DNA of 64,000 bases, from contig NZ_LMVC01000001.1 of assembly GCF_001510655.1 (NCBI RefSeq), positions 128,664 through 192,663 on the forward strand, given 5' to 3'. Numbering within the stretch: position 1 is the first letter of the stretch; each line of letters starts with the position of its first letter. Below the pieces are notes generated by a model that saw only the letters and a program-made list of their open reading frames with translations, made no database searches and was not told the origin of the DNA. The translations under genes and the position numbers were made by a program. The DNA is from Fictibacillus sp. FJAT-27399. GTDB lineage: Bacteria; Bacillota; Bacilli; Bacillales; Fictibacillaceae. This document shows, one piece after another, positions 54,476-63,280 of the stretch.

Positions 54476-54520
54476 CAACCTACATTAGGCGAAGGTCTAA
54501 TCCTTTTTTTGGCTCGTTTG

Positions 54521-54534
54521 TGCAAACGGTTGTT
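54521..54534. promoter_or_regulatory. LacI-type operator (site 3)
   Basis: TGCAAACGGTTGTT in the mdxE leader, related to sites 1, 2 and the one before malL. Confidence 0.5.
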
Positions 54535-54565
54535 CAAGATCTTAAACAAAATAGGGGGAACAAGA

Positions 54566-55831
54566 ATGAAAAAGTTAATGGCCTATATGTTAACGCCAGT
54601 GCTTGCTTTTGGTGTTCTTTCTGCCTGTGGTCCACAAGACAGCAGCGGAAGCGGCAGCAATACAGGAAAAGCAGAGAAAAAACCAGAAAAATTAGTAGTC
54701 TGGGAAGATACAGATAAAGGTGTAGGCCTTGAACCAGCTGCGAAAAGCTTTGAAAAGAAATACGGAATTAAAATTCAATTTAAAGAAATGCCAATGCTTG
54801 ATCAACAAGATAAGCTTCGTCTTGATGGACCGACTCACAAAGGTGCGGACGTTATCACAACACCACATGACCGTATTGGGCCATTGGCTACTGAAGGTTT
54901 GATCGAGCCTCTAAATATTTCAAGTGATATTACAAGCCAATATACTGACTCATCAATCTCGGCTTTAACGTTTAAAGGAAAACTTTATGGTCTTCCAAAA
55001 TCTACTGAAACACCAGTTTTCATCTACAACAAAAAGTATATGAAAGAAGCGCCTGCAACATTTGACGATCTTTACAAGTTTTCTAAAGGCGACAATGGCG
55101 GCGCGCAATACGGGTTCTTGGCGAACTGGACAGATTTCTACTTCGCACATGGCATCTTAAGCGGTTACGGTGGTTATGTATTTAAGGAAAATAATGGAAC
55201 ACTCGATACGAAAGATCTTGGTTTAACAAACAAAGGCTCTCTTGAAGGTGCTGATTACATTTCCAAATGGTACAAAGAAGGATTATTCCCTAAAGGTATC
55301 ATCGGGAAAAAAGCAGGACAAACCATTGACGGTCTATTCAATGAAAAGAAAGTTGCTTCTGTAATGAACGGACCTTGGTCATTCCAAGGCTATAAAGATG
55401 CAGGAATCGATATCGGTGTTGCACCAATGCCGAAGCTTCCTAACGGCGAGTATGTAAAAACATTCATCGGTGTTAAAGGCTGGAACGTAAGTGCATACTC
55501 TGAGCACAAAAAATGGGCTCAAAAATTTGTAGAGTGGATAACGAACGAAGAGAACGCGAAAATCCGCTACGAAAAAACTCAGGAGATCCCTCCGATCAAA
55601 GCTCTTATGAAAGATCCAATCATTGCTGATAACGAAGCAGCAAAAGCAGTTGCTGTCCAATCAGAACGCGGTATTCCAATGCCAAACGTACCAGAAATGG
55701 CTGAAGTTTGGGTACCAGTAGGAAACGCGCTGCAGCTTACTGCAACAGGTAAACAAGATTCCAAGAGAGCATTGGAAGACGCATCAAAAACAATCGAGCA
55801 AAACATTAAAGCAAAACACACCGGTAAATAA
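54566..55831 (+). CDS. mdxE: Maltodextrin ABC transporter, substrate-binding lipoprotein
   Basis: 421 residues from the ATG at 54566 (AGGGGGAACAAG upstream). Lipoprotein signal: MKKLMAYMLTPVLAFGVLSA followed by the lipobox Cys (LSAC) and a Ser/Gly-rich linker. The mature part is a family 1 solute-binding protein like MalE/MdxE: LVVWEDTDKG, ADVITTPHDRIG, YGLPKSTETPVFIYNKKYM, VASVMNGPWSF and the C-terminal AVQSERGIPMPNVPEMAEVW. Captures maltodextrins outside the membrane for MdxF and MdxG. The ATPase (usually a shared MsmX) is not in the locus. The frame is open further upstream, but through operators 2 and 3. Confidence 0.93.
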   Translation: MKKLMAYMLTPVLAFGVLSACGPQDSSGSGSNTGKAEKKPEKLVVWEDTDKGVGLEPAAKSFEKKYGIKIQFKEMPMLDQQDKLRLDGPTHKGADVITTPHDRIGPLATEGLIEPLNISSDITSQYTDSSISALTFKGKLYGLPKSTETPVFIYNKKYMKEAPATFDDLYKFSKGDNGGAQYGFLANWTDFYFAHGILSGYGGYVFKENNGTLDTKDLGLTNKGSLEGADYISKWYKEGLFPKGIIGKKAGQTIDGLFNEKKVASVMNGPWSFQGYKDAGIDIGVAPMPKLPNGEYVKTFIGVKGWNVSAYSEHKKWAQKFVEWITNEENAKIRYEKTQEIPPIKALMKDPIIADNEAAKAVAVQSERGIPMPNVPEMAEVWVPVGNALQLTATGKQDSKRALEDASKTIEQNIKAKHTGK

Positions 55832-55845
55832 TATAGAGGGAGGCG

Positions 55846-55930
55846 GTACCCAGGATATTCTGGGTACTGCTTTCACTATAGGTGCATCTTCTAATACCTG
55901 AAGGTTCAGACATTGAAAGATGCATCTATA
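55846..55930 (+). other. Inverted repeats between mdxE and mdxF
   Basis: GTACCCAG/CTGGGTAC (55846-55853, 55860-55867), then a 14-bp repeat TATAGGTGCATCTT/AAGATGCATCTATA (55877-55890, 55917-55930; one G-T pair) with a possible inner hairpin. No T-run follows, so this may be a processing or stabilising structure, not a terminator. Confidence 0.6.
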
Positions 55931-55962
55931 TCAAGTGATTCAGAAAGGGGACAGCCTACATC

Positions 55963-57246
55963 ATGGAGGCGTTAGCAAATCAATCCAACCATCGTAAAAC
56001 CGCGGCTTTGCTCTCTATCATTCCTGGGATCGGCCAGATATATAATAAACAAAGAATAAAAGGAGCTTTATTCCTTATCCTGGCAGCTTCCTATTTCGTT
56101 GTTTTCGGGAACCTGTTGAACATGGGGCTCTGGGGATTCTTTACCCTCGGAACAGAGCTTCCGCGTGACCATTCCATCATCCTTCTCGTCCAAGGGGTCA
56201 TCGCATTTATCGTGATTGGTTTCGGCATGGCTTTTTATGTGTTTAACATTTACGATGCGTTTCAAAATGGCAAGAAGAGAGATCAGGGCTTTGCAGTCAC
56301 AACCATTAAAGAGCAATATCAAAATGTGATTGATAAAGGATTCCCTTATCTTTTAGTAGGGCCGGGCTTTTTTATCCTGATCTTTGTTGTTGTATTTCCG
56401 ATTCTGTTCATGGTTTTCCTTGCGTTTACCAACTATGACTTGTACCATTCACCGCCTGCCAAACTGGTAGATTGGGTAGGATTTCAGAACTTCAGTGACA
56501 TGTTTACGATGGATATCTGGAGAAATACATTTGTATCTGTACTTGCCTGGACAATTATCTGGACATTTACAGCAACCACTCTGCAGGTTGCCGTTGGGAT
56601 TTTTCTTGCGGTTGTTATTAATCAAAAGGATCTTAAATTTAAAGGAATCATCCGTACGTTATTAATTCTTCCATGGGCAGTTCCTGCTTTCGTTTCTATC
56701 CTAGTGTTCAGTGGAATGTTCAACGACTCTTTTGGAGCCATTAATAACGATATTCTGGCAGCTTTTGGAATCGATCCCATACCGTGGCTGACCGATCCGC
56801 AATGGACGAAAGTCGCGATCATCTTTATCCAGACATGGCTGGGATTCCCTTTCATCATGGCAATGACAACCGGGGTACTCCAATCCATCCCTGAAGAATT
56901 GTATGAGGCAGCAACCGTTGATGGAGCGACAGTTTGGGATAAATTCAGATCCATTACGCTTCCGATGATTCTGGCTGCTACTGCACCGATCATCATCACA
57001 CAGTACACGTTCAACTTTAACAACTTTAACGTCATTTATCTCTTTAACGAGGGCGGTCCAGCCGTTGCTGGACAAAGTGCGGGCGGAACAGACATTTTAA
57101 TTTCATGGATATATAATTTGACCATGACTTCTGCACAGTACAGCAAAGCTGCAGCTGTTACAGTTCTGCTGTCTGTCGTTATCGTTACGGTTGCGCTTAT
57201 TAACTTTAAGCGAACGAAAGCATTTAAAGATGAAGGAATGATGTAA
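55963..57246 (+). CDS. mdxF: Maltodextrin ABC transporter, permease (MalF type)
   Basis: Inner-membrane permease of 427 residues. An N-terminal region with two to three helices (SIIPGIGQIYNKQRIKGALF..., as in MdxF) is followed by a six-helix core from about residue 130. The cytoplasmic EAA loop for the ATPase is EELYEAATVDGATVWDKFRSITLPMI. AAAGGGGACAG lies upstream of the ATG. One base separates it from mdxG. Confidence 0.93.
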   Translation: MEALANQSNHRKTAALLSIIPGIGQIYNKQRIKGALFLILAASYFVVFGNLLNMGLWGFFTLGTELPRDHSIILLVQGVIAFIVIGFGMAFYVFNIYDAFQNGKKRDQGFAVTTIKEQYQNVIDKGFPYLLVGPGFFILIFVVVFPILFMVFLAFTNYDLYHSPPAKLVDWVGFQNFSDMFTMDIWRNTFVSVLAWTIIWTFTATTLQVAVGIFLAVVINQKDLKFKGIIRTLLILPWAVPAFVSILVFSGMFNDSFGAINNDILAAFGIDPIPWLTDPQWTKVAIIFIQTWLGFPFIMAMTTGVLQSIPEELYEAATVDGATVWDKFRSITLPMILAATAPIIITQYTFNFNNFNVIYLFNEGGPAVAGQSAGGTDILISWIYNLTMTSAQYSKAAAVTVLLSVVIVTVALINFKRTKAFKDEGMM

Positions 57247-57247
57247 G

Positions 57248-58084
57248 ATGAGCATTAAACGAGGAAAAATTATACGTCTCACTCTGTCCTATCTGGTCAT
57301 TCTTGCTGCGATTACAATAGTGATCTATCCGATCCTATGGGTTATCGGATCATCACTGAATCCCGGAGACAGTTTAACGAGTTCAACGATTATACCGGAG
57401 CATGCAACACTGCAGCATTACAAAGAACTGTTCACGAAAACTCAATATTTAACTTGGTATTGGAATACATTGAAAATTTGTATCAGCACTATGGTTCTTG
57501 CTGTAATCTTTATCGGTCTGACAGCCTATGCATTTTCTCGCTACCGTTTCTTCGGGCGGAAAAATGGTCTGCTTCTATTCCTTGTATTGCAAATGATTCC
57601 TCAGTTTGTGGCAATTCTTGCAATCTATATCCTTGCAAACCTTGTTGGACTTCTTGACACGCATTTCGGACTTGTTCTTGTGTACGTTGGGGGATTAATT
57701 CCTATGAACACCTGGCTGGCAAAAGGTTACTTTGATACGATCCCAAGAGAACTGGATGAATCAGCACGCATTGATGGAGCAGGACACTTCCGCATTTTCT
57801 GGCAGATCATTCTTCCGCTTGCCAAGCCAATTCTGGCTGTGGTTGCTTTGTTCAGTTTCATCTCGCCATTTGCGGACTTCATTCTTGCGTCCATCTTGCT
57901 CCAGTCAGATGAGAAAAAGACTTTGGCTGTAGGTCTTTTCAATATGGTATCCGATGAGTTTGGAAATTCCTTTACCCTGTTTGCAGCTGGATCTGTATTA
58001 ATTGCAGTTCCGATCGGACTCTTGTTCCTTTCATTGCAGCGTTTCTTCGTTTCTGGGCTGACGGCTGGAGGAACAAAAGGCTAA
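57248..58084 (+). CDS. mdxG: Maltodextrin ABC transporter, permease (MalG type)
   Basis: 278 residues, six helices. EAA loop: RELDESARIDGAGHFRIFWQIILPLAKP. First helix LTLSYLVILAAITIVIYPIL. Pairs with MdxF to form the channel. Begins one base after the mdxF stop; GAAGGAATGATG provides the ribosome binding site inside mdxF. A terminator follows. Confidence 0.93.
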   Translation: MSIKRGKIIRLTLSYLVILAAITIVIYPILWVIGSSLNPGDSLTSSTIIPEHATLQHYKELFTKTQYLTWYWNTLKICISTMVLAVIFIGLTAYAFSRYRFFGRKNGLLLFLVLQMIPQFVAILAIYILANLVGLLDTHFGLVLVYVGGLIPMNTWLAKGYFDTIPRELDESARIDGAGHFRIFWQIILPLAKPILAVVALFSFISPFADFILASILLQSDEKKTLAVGLFNMVSDEFGNSFTLFAAGSVLIAVPIGLLFLSLQRFFVSGLTAGGTKG

Positions 58085-58101
58085 AAGCGCCTCAATATAT
58101 G

Positions 58102-58137
58102 AACGGGAAAAAGCTGCATACGCTTTTCCCGTTTTTT
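58102..58137 (+). terminator. Terminator after mdxG
   Basis: AACGGGAAAAAGC / GCTTTTCCCGTT stem (58102-58114, 58122-58133; one bulge), then TTTTT. It limits read-through into the broken GH31 gene. Confidence 0.85.
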
Positions 58138-58174
58138 AATGAATGGAATTCTATTATTTTTGGAGGAAATGAGA

Positions 58175-60087
58175 ATGCTAGATACAAGCTTTGCCATACA
58201 TCCAGGGAAAAAGGCTAAATTATTGAACAGTTCCTATACCGACATAGGAAAGCTCTTGAAGGCAGAAAAGGAAGAGACGGTTTTTTTGTTTCAGTGCGAA
58301 TTCGGCTTTGCAAGAGTTTCGTTTTATACAGAAGATACGGCCAGAGTGACGATGAATCCTGCGGGATATCCTTCATTCGATTCAAGCTTTGCTCTTATAA
58401 AAGAACCTGAAAACATAAACGTTAACATGACAGACGAAGAAGACAAAATGATTTTAGCTGCTTCCCGAATCAGTGTTGCCATCCAGAAGAAACCCTTTCG
58501 CATCTCAGTATATCGGGGGGATGGCACACTTCTCGTATCCGAAGGGGCAAGAGGAATGGGTTTTAATGAGAAAAAAGAGGTTATCTGTTATAAAGAGATG
58601 GATCATGAAGACCATTTTTACGGTTTCGGTGAAAAATCCGGCTTTTTAAATAAGCGGGGGGAAAAGATGACCATGTGGAACACGGATGTCTATGCCCCTC
58701 ACAATCCTGAAATAGATTCACTCTATCAATCGATTCCTTTTTTTACGACACTGCGAAATGGAAGGGCACATGGAATATTCTTTGATAATACGGTTAAATC
58801 TGCTTTTGACTTGAAAACAGATGAGGATTCATACTCATTTGGTGCAGAAGGCGGACAGCTTGATTATTATGTAATGACAGGCCCAACGCCAAAAGAGGTC
58901 TTACAGCAATACACAGAGCTGACAGGGCGGATGAACATGCCGCCAAAATGGGCGATCGGGTATCATCAGTCCCGTTACAGCTATGAGACCGAAGCTGAAG
59001 ACAGAGCTCTTGTGCAATCCTTTCAGGAAAAAGGAATTCCCGTCGACGCGATTTATCTCGACATCCACTATATGGACGGGTACCGAGTTTTTACGTTTGA
59101 TCATGAGAGGTTTCCTAATCCGAAGAAGCTGGTTCAGGATTTGCTTGAAATGGGTATTCGTGTGGTTCCGATTGTCGATCCTCGTGTCAAAGAGGATCCG
59201 GAGTATAAAACTTATCAAGAGGGAACTTATGAAGATCATTTCTGTAAATACATCGAAGGACACCCTTATTTTGGTGACGTTTGGCCTGGAGAGTCAGCAT
59301 TTCCTGATTTCACGAACACGAAAACAAGGGAATGGTGGGGTCGGAACCACAAATTCTACAGTGATATGGGAAACCACGGCATCTGGAATGATATGAATGA
59401 ACCGGCTGTCTTCAATGAGACGAAGACGATGGATATTAAAGTGTTGCATGGGAATAACGGTCATCCGAAAACGCACAGAGAGCTTCACAATGTGTATGGT
59501 TTATTAATGGGTGAATCCACCTATAATGGTATGAAGAAGCTGATCGGCGGAGACAGGCCATTTCTATTGACCAGAGCCGGTTATGCTTCGGGAACCACCC
59601 ATCGAGTGGTATATCTTCCACATGGCATGATTATTGGACAGACACCGTATATGAAGGCGGTCAGCATGTCCTTATAAAGGCGGAACTGGATGTAATGCCG
59701 ATCTTTGTAAAAGCCGGCTATATCCTGCCGCATGGTACGGTAAAACCAAACTCTGCCGTAAAAGAAACGAAGATGACGTTCCATGTGTATGCAGAGCTTG
59801 ATGGAAGTACGGAGTATAGCTTGTACGAAGATGACGCCAAGACTTTTGCTTATGAAGAGGATCACTTTGCAGAAATAAATATCAACTGTTCATTTTCCAA
59901 AAATTTGATTAAAATAGGACATAACCAAGAAAGCAGCGGCTATACTCCTGATTGGACAGAATACGAGGTTGTTATCCACCATCCTGCGCCAGATACAGAA
60001 TTTAAGTTAAATGGACAAACGGTGAAAGGCAACAGGTTAAATGTCAATGATACAGTAATCATTAAAGGAACGTTGCAGCATGATTGA
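58175..60087 (+). pseudogene. GH31 alpha-glucosidase gene with internal deletion and frameshift
   Basis: Start ATG 58175 with GGAGG eight bases upstream. The intact N-terminal half includes FYGFGEKSGFLNKRG, GYHQSRYSYETE, IYLDIHYMDGYRVFTFD and HGIWNDMNEPAVF with the nucleophile Asp. It runs into LLTRAGYAS and then directly into THRVVYLPHG, skipping about 160-180 residues that hold the acid/base Asp region. The frame then shifts: the expected W-H-D-Y-W-T and GGQHVLIKAELDVMPIFVKAG lie in another frame and continue to the stop at 60087. Full GH31 proteins of this type have about 780 residues. The loss looks like one deletion plus a one-base frame error near 59625. Confidence 0.88.
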
Positions 60088-60112
60088 GAGTAAACACGGA
60101 AGGAGGATGATG

Positions 60113-61156
60113 ATGACCGTTACGATTAAAGATGTAGCTAAACTTGCAAATGTAGCCCCATCCACCGTTTCGCGTGTCATTGCCAACAACCCAAGGATAT
60201 CTGAAAAAACAAAGCTCAGAGTAAGGGAAGCGATGGAGCATTTAGGGTATCATCCAAACTTTAATGCAAGAAGTCTCGCTAACCGTTCAACCCAGGCGAT
60301 CGGTCTTGTTATGCCCGGTTCCGCAGACAAAGCGTTTCAAAATCCATTTTTCCCGGAAGTTATCCGCGGCATCAGCACCATTGTGCATGAAAAAGAATAT
60401 GCACTGTATATGTCCACAGGCCAGACAGAAGATGAAATTCATGATGGGGTCGTTCGAATGGTCCAGGGCGGCAGAGTGGACGGTATTATCCTCTTGTATT
60501 CAAGCGTAGATGATAAAGTAATGAACTATCTGATCGAGAAGAAGTTTCCTTTTACACTGATCGGCAAGCCGTTTAAGAATGAAGATGCGATTACCCACAT
60601 TGATAATGATAATTTTAAAGCGGCAAGAGAGATGGCAGACTATTTGATCTCGCTCGGCCATGATAAGATCGGATTCGTTGGTGGAAGTTCTCATTTGGTT
60701 GTAACCATCGACCGGCTTCTCGGCTATGAAAAATCGTTGAGAATCCACCAGATACCATACCGTGATGAATACATTATTCATGAAGAATTTTTAAAAGAAG
60801 GCGGCCAGGAAGCGATCAGAAAGTTGATGGCACTAGAGGAACCCCCGACTGCTCTTCTCGTCATGGATGATCTGATGGCGTTTGGTGTACTGAGTACACT
60901 CAGCGAGATGAACATCTCTGTACCTGATGACATTTCCGTACTTAGCTTTAATAACGTGATGCTGGCAGACTTTTCAACACCAGCGTTAACCTCTGTTGAC
61001 ATCAATATTTTTAAACTGGGATATGAAGCAGCAGAGTGTCTGATGGATCTTATCGCAAAACCAGACCTCAAACCAAGAAGGGTGGCAGTTCCGTACCGGC
61101 TTGTCGAACGGCAGTCTTGTATGGCAATATCTGCCCCAAAAGAGAAAACCATATAA
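60113..61156 (+). CDS. LacI family transcriptional regulator of the maltodextrin locus
   Basis: 347 residues from the ATG at 60113, which is six bases after AGGAGG (the upstream ATGs at 60107 and 60110 are too close). HTH: TIKDVAKLANVAPSTVSRVI (residues 3-22) and hinge YHPNFNARSLANRSTQAIGLVMP. Sugar-binding domain with IDNDNFKAAREMADYLISLGH, GFVGGS, ALLVMDDLMAFGVL and PDDISVLSFNN. Likely repressor of mdxEFG, the GH13 gene and malL through the TGCAAWCGNTTGYA-like operators, released by maltose or maltodextrin. The ligand is inferred from context. Confidence 0.9.
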   Translation: MTVTIKDVAKLANVAPSTVSRVIANNPRISEKTKLRVREAMEHLGYHPNFNARSLANRSTQAIGLVMPGSADKAFQNPFFPEVIRGISTIVHEKEYALYMSTGQTEDEIHDGVVRMVQGGRVDGIILLYSSVDDKVMNYLIEKKFPFTLIGKPFKNEDAITHIDNDNFKAAREMADYLISLGHDKIGFVGGSSHLVVTIDRLLGYEKSLRIHQIPYRDEYIIHEEFLKEGGQEAIRKLMALEEPPTALLVMDDLMAFGVLSTLSEMNISVPDDISVLSFNNVMLADFSTPALTSVDINIFKLGYEAAECLMDLIAKPDLKPRRVAVPYRLVERQSCMAISAPKEKTI

Positions 61157-61166
61157 AAAAGAAGGC

Positions 61167-61202
61167 AGCCTGTTTATGGTTCAAATAGACAGGCTTTTTT
61201 CT
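61167..61202 (+). terminator. Terminator after the LacI gene
   Basis: AGCCTGT / ACAGGCT arms (61168-61174, 61189-61195 approximately) with loop and following six-T run. Confidence 0.8.
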
Positions 61203-61272
61203 TTGGGAATGAATAGATCGATGATATTCCAACGCTCGTCGGGCCTTAACGGGTACTTATTAAATAAACCTG

Positions 61273-61301
61273 TTGCTTAATGTTTATGTAATCGTATACA
61301 A
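61273..61301 (+). promoter_or_regulatory. Promoter of malL
   Basis: TTGCTT (61273-61278), 17-base spacer and TACAAT (61296-61301). The operator at 61318 lies just downstream of the expected start. Confidence 0.6.
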
Positions 61302-61317
61302 TAAGGATGGGACTTAG

Positions 61318-61331
61318 GACAAACGTTTGCA
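61318..61331. promoter_or_regulatory. LacI-type operator (site 4, malL)
   Basis: GACAAACGTTTGCA, with the palindromic core CAAACGTTTG, positioned as a roadblock site before malL. Confidence 0.65.
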
Positions 61332-61357
61332 CAAAACGAAAACGGGGAGTTATTGAA

Positions 61358-63034
61358 ATGAAAAAGAAATGGTGGAAAGAAAGCGTCGTCTATCAAATAT
61401 ACCCTCGAAGCTTTATGGACAGTAATGGGGACGGAATTGGTGATCTACAAGGAATTATTTCAAAAATGGACTACTTAAAGGACCTTGGAATCGATGTCAT
61501 ATGGCTTTCGCCAGTATATAAATCTCCGAACGATGATAACGGCTATGATATTAGCGACTATCAGGAGATCATGGATGATTTTGGTACGATGGAAGATTGG
61601 GAAGAGATGCTGGAAGCCTGCCATGAACGGGGAATCAAGCTGATCATGGATCTTGTCATCAACCATACATCTGATGAACATCCTTGGTTTATTGAATCAC
61701 GTTCATCTAAAGACAATCCTTACAGAGACTTTTATATTTGGAGGGAGGGGAAAGGCGGCAGAGAGCCGAACAACTGGGAGAGTATCTTCAGCGGCTCAGC
61801 ATGGCAGTACGATGAACAGACCGATGAATACTACCTGCACCTGTTCTCGACGAAACAGCCAGATCTTAACTGGGAAAACGAAAAGGTCCGTCAAAAGCTT
61901 TATGAACTGGTTCAGTGGTGGGTCGATAAAGGAATCGATGGATTCCGTGTGGATGCGATCACGCACATTAAGAAAGCTCAAGGGCTCGAAGATCTTCCAA
62001 ATCCGGGCAATAAACGCTACGTTCCTTCCTGGGACGGCCACCTCAATCAGCCTGGAATCCAGGATTTCCTGAAAGAGCTGAAAGAGAATGTCTTCATGAA
62101 TGATAAAATCATGACGGTGGGAGAAACGCCAGGCGTTAGTCCTGAAGGTGCAAGAGAGTACGTGGATGAAGAAATCGGTAAATTTAATATGGTCTTTCAA
62201 TTTGAACACATGGGTCTTGATCAAACGGAAGAAAGTAAGTGGGATCTTGCTCCTTGGAAGCTCTCTGATTTGAAAGACGTACTTACCAAATGGCAAAAAG
62301 GCCTTGAGGGAAGCGGATGGAATAGCCTATATCTTGAAAATCATGATCAGCCGCGGTCAGTTTCCAGGTTTGGCAATGATAAAGAATACCACAATAAATC
62401 AGCCAAGATGCTGGCCGCTTTTTATCAGTTCATGCAGGGAACACCTTATATTTATCAGGGACAGGAGATTGGGATGACCAACGTACAGTTTGAGTCGATC
62501 GAAGATTACCGTGATGTGGAAATCCTGAACCTGTACAGGGAAGCTCAGCTTGACGGAAAGAGTGTTCCTGAAATCATGAAGTCCATTTATGTGAAAGGCC
62601 GTGATAACGCCAGAACTCCAATGCAATGGAAAGACGCTAAAAACGGTGGCTTTTCTGAAGGAACACCATGGATTTCTGTGAACCCGAACTATCCTGAGAT
62701 TAATGTGGTACAGCAGTTGGCTGACGAGAATTCAATCTTAAACTTTTATAAAAAGCTGATCCAGCTTAGAAAAGAACACAGCATCATTGTCTATGGAACG
62801 TACGACCTGGTTCTTGATGGCCATCCTGACGTATACGCCTACACTCGTACTCTAGATAATGAAAAGCTTACGGTGCTTTGCAACTTCAGCAGCCAATGCA
62901 CACAAGTTGAGCTGCCAGAAAGCTTAAAAGATGACAAAGCTGTGTTGCTGATCTCGAATTATGAGTACAGCGGCAGTGGTTTGAAGAACTGTGAACTGCA
63001 GCCGTTTGAAGTTCGGGTGTTTTACAGCAAATGA
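61358..63034 (+). CDS. malL: Oligo-1,6-glucosidase / alpha-glucosidase (GH13)
   Basis: 558 residues from the ATG at 61358, eight bases after GGGGAG. GH13 subfamily signature: WKESVVYQIYPRSFMDSNGDGIGDLQGI, VWLSPVYKSPNDDNGYDISDY, DLVINHTSDEHPWF, GFRVDAITHI (nucleophile Asp), TVGETPGV (acid/base Glu) and YLENHDQPRSVSRFG (third Asp). The block PMQWKDAKNGGFSEG is typical of MalL/oligo-1,6-glucosidases. Cleaves isomaltose, maltose and short dextrins entering through MdxEFG. The frame is open further upstream through the operator but has no ribosome binding site there. Confidence 0.94.
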   Translation: MKKKWWKESVVYQIYPRSFMDSNGDGIGDLQGIISKMDYLKDLGIDVIWLSPVYKSPNDDNGYDISDYQEIMDDFGTMEDWEEMLEACHERGIKLIMDLVINHTSDEHPWFIESRSSKDNPYRDFYIWREGKGGREPNNWESIFSGSAWQYDEQTDEYYLHLFSTKQPDLNWENEKVRQKLYELVQWWVDKGIDGFRVDAITHIKKAQGLEDLPNPGNKRYVPSWDGHLNQPGIQDFLKELKENVFMNDKIMTVGETPGVSPEGAREYVDEEIGKFNMVFQFEHMGLDQTEESKWDLAPWKLSDLKDVLTKWQKGLEGSGWNSLYLENHDQPRSVSRFGNDKEYHNKSAKMLAAFYQFMQGTPYIYQGQEIGMTNVQFESIEDYRDVEILNLYREAQLDGKSVPEIMKSIYVKGRDNARTPMQWKDAKNGGFSEGTPWISVNPNYPEINVVQQLADENSILNFYKKLIQLRKEHSIIVYGTYDLVLDGHPDVYAYTRTLDNEKLTVLCNFSSQCTQVELPESLKDDKAVLLISNYEYSGSGLKNCELQPFEVRVFYSK

Positions 63035-63047
63035 TGAATAAAAAAAA

Positions 63048-63273
63048 GGGGCTGTCCAAGAAGTCTGTAAGCTGTTAATTTCCGTTCCAGGCTGCTCGCT
63101 TTCCGCGGGGCGTGCGGTGAGCCTCTTGGTGCAAGCACCGGCGGGGAGTCTCACCTGTCACGCTAGTCCCGCAGGAGTCTCGCATCTTCCACTTCAATTA
63201 ATTTTTCATTGAAGATTTTTCAAGCCAAAAAGGGGCTGCCTGAAGGTCAATTTTCGACTTTCTGGACAGCCCC
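63048..63273. repeat. MITE-like dispersed repeat, copy 2 (226 bp, inverted relative to copy 1)
   Basis: Begins GGGGCTGTCCAAGAAGTCTG and ends with GACTTTCTGGACAGCCCC. The same interior as 29340-29586, read on the opposite strand and about 21 bases shorter near the middle. It starts 14 bases after the malL stop and ends 8 bases before the ligD stop, so it forms the terminator for both convergent genes. Confidence 0.9.
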
Positions 63274-63280
63274 TTTTTTG

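Noticed and set aside
61796-62296. 166-codon minus-strand frame
   Set aside because: Antisense to malL; shadow frame.
62924-63154. 76-codon minus-strand frame over the malL end and repeat copy 2
   Set aside because: Most of it is the dispersed repeat; no ribosome binding site; such frames are a known false-gene source in repeated elements.
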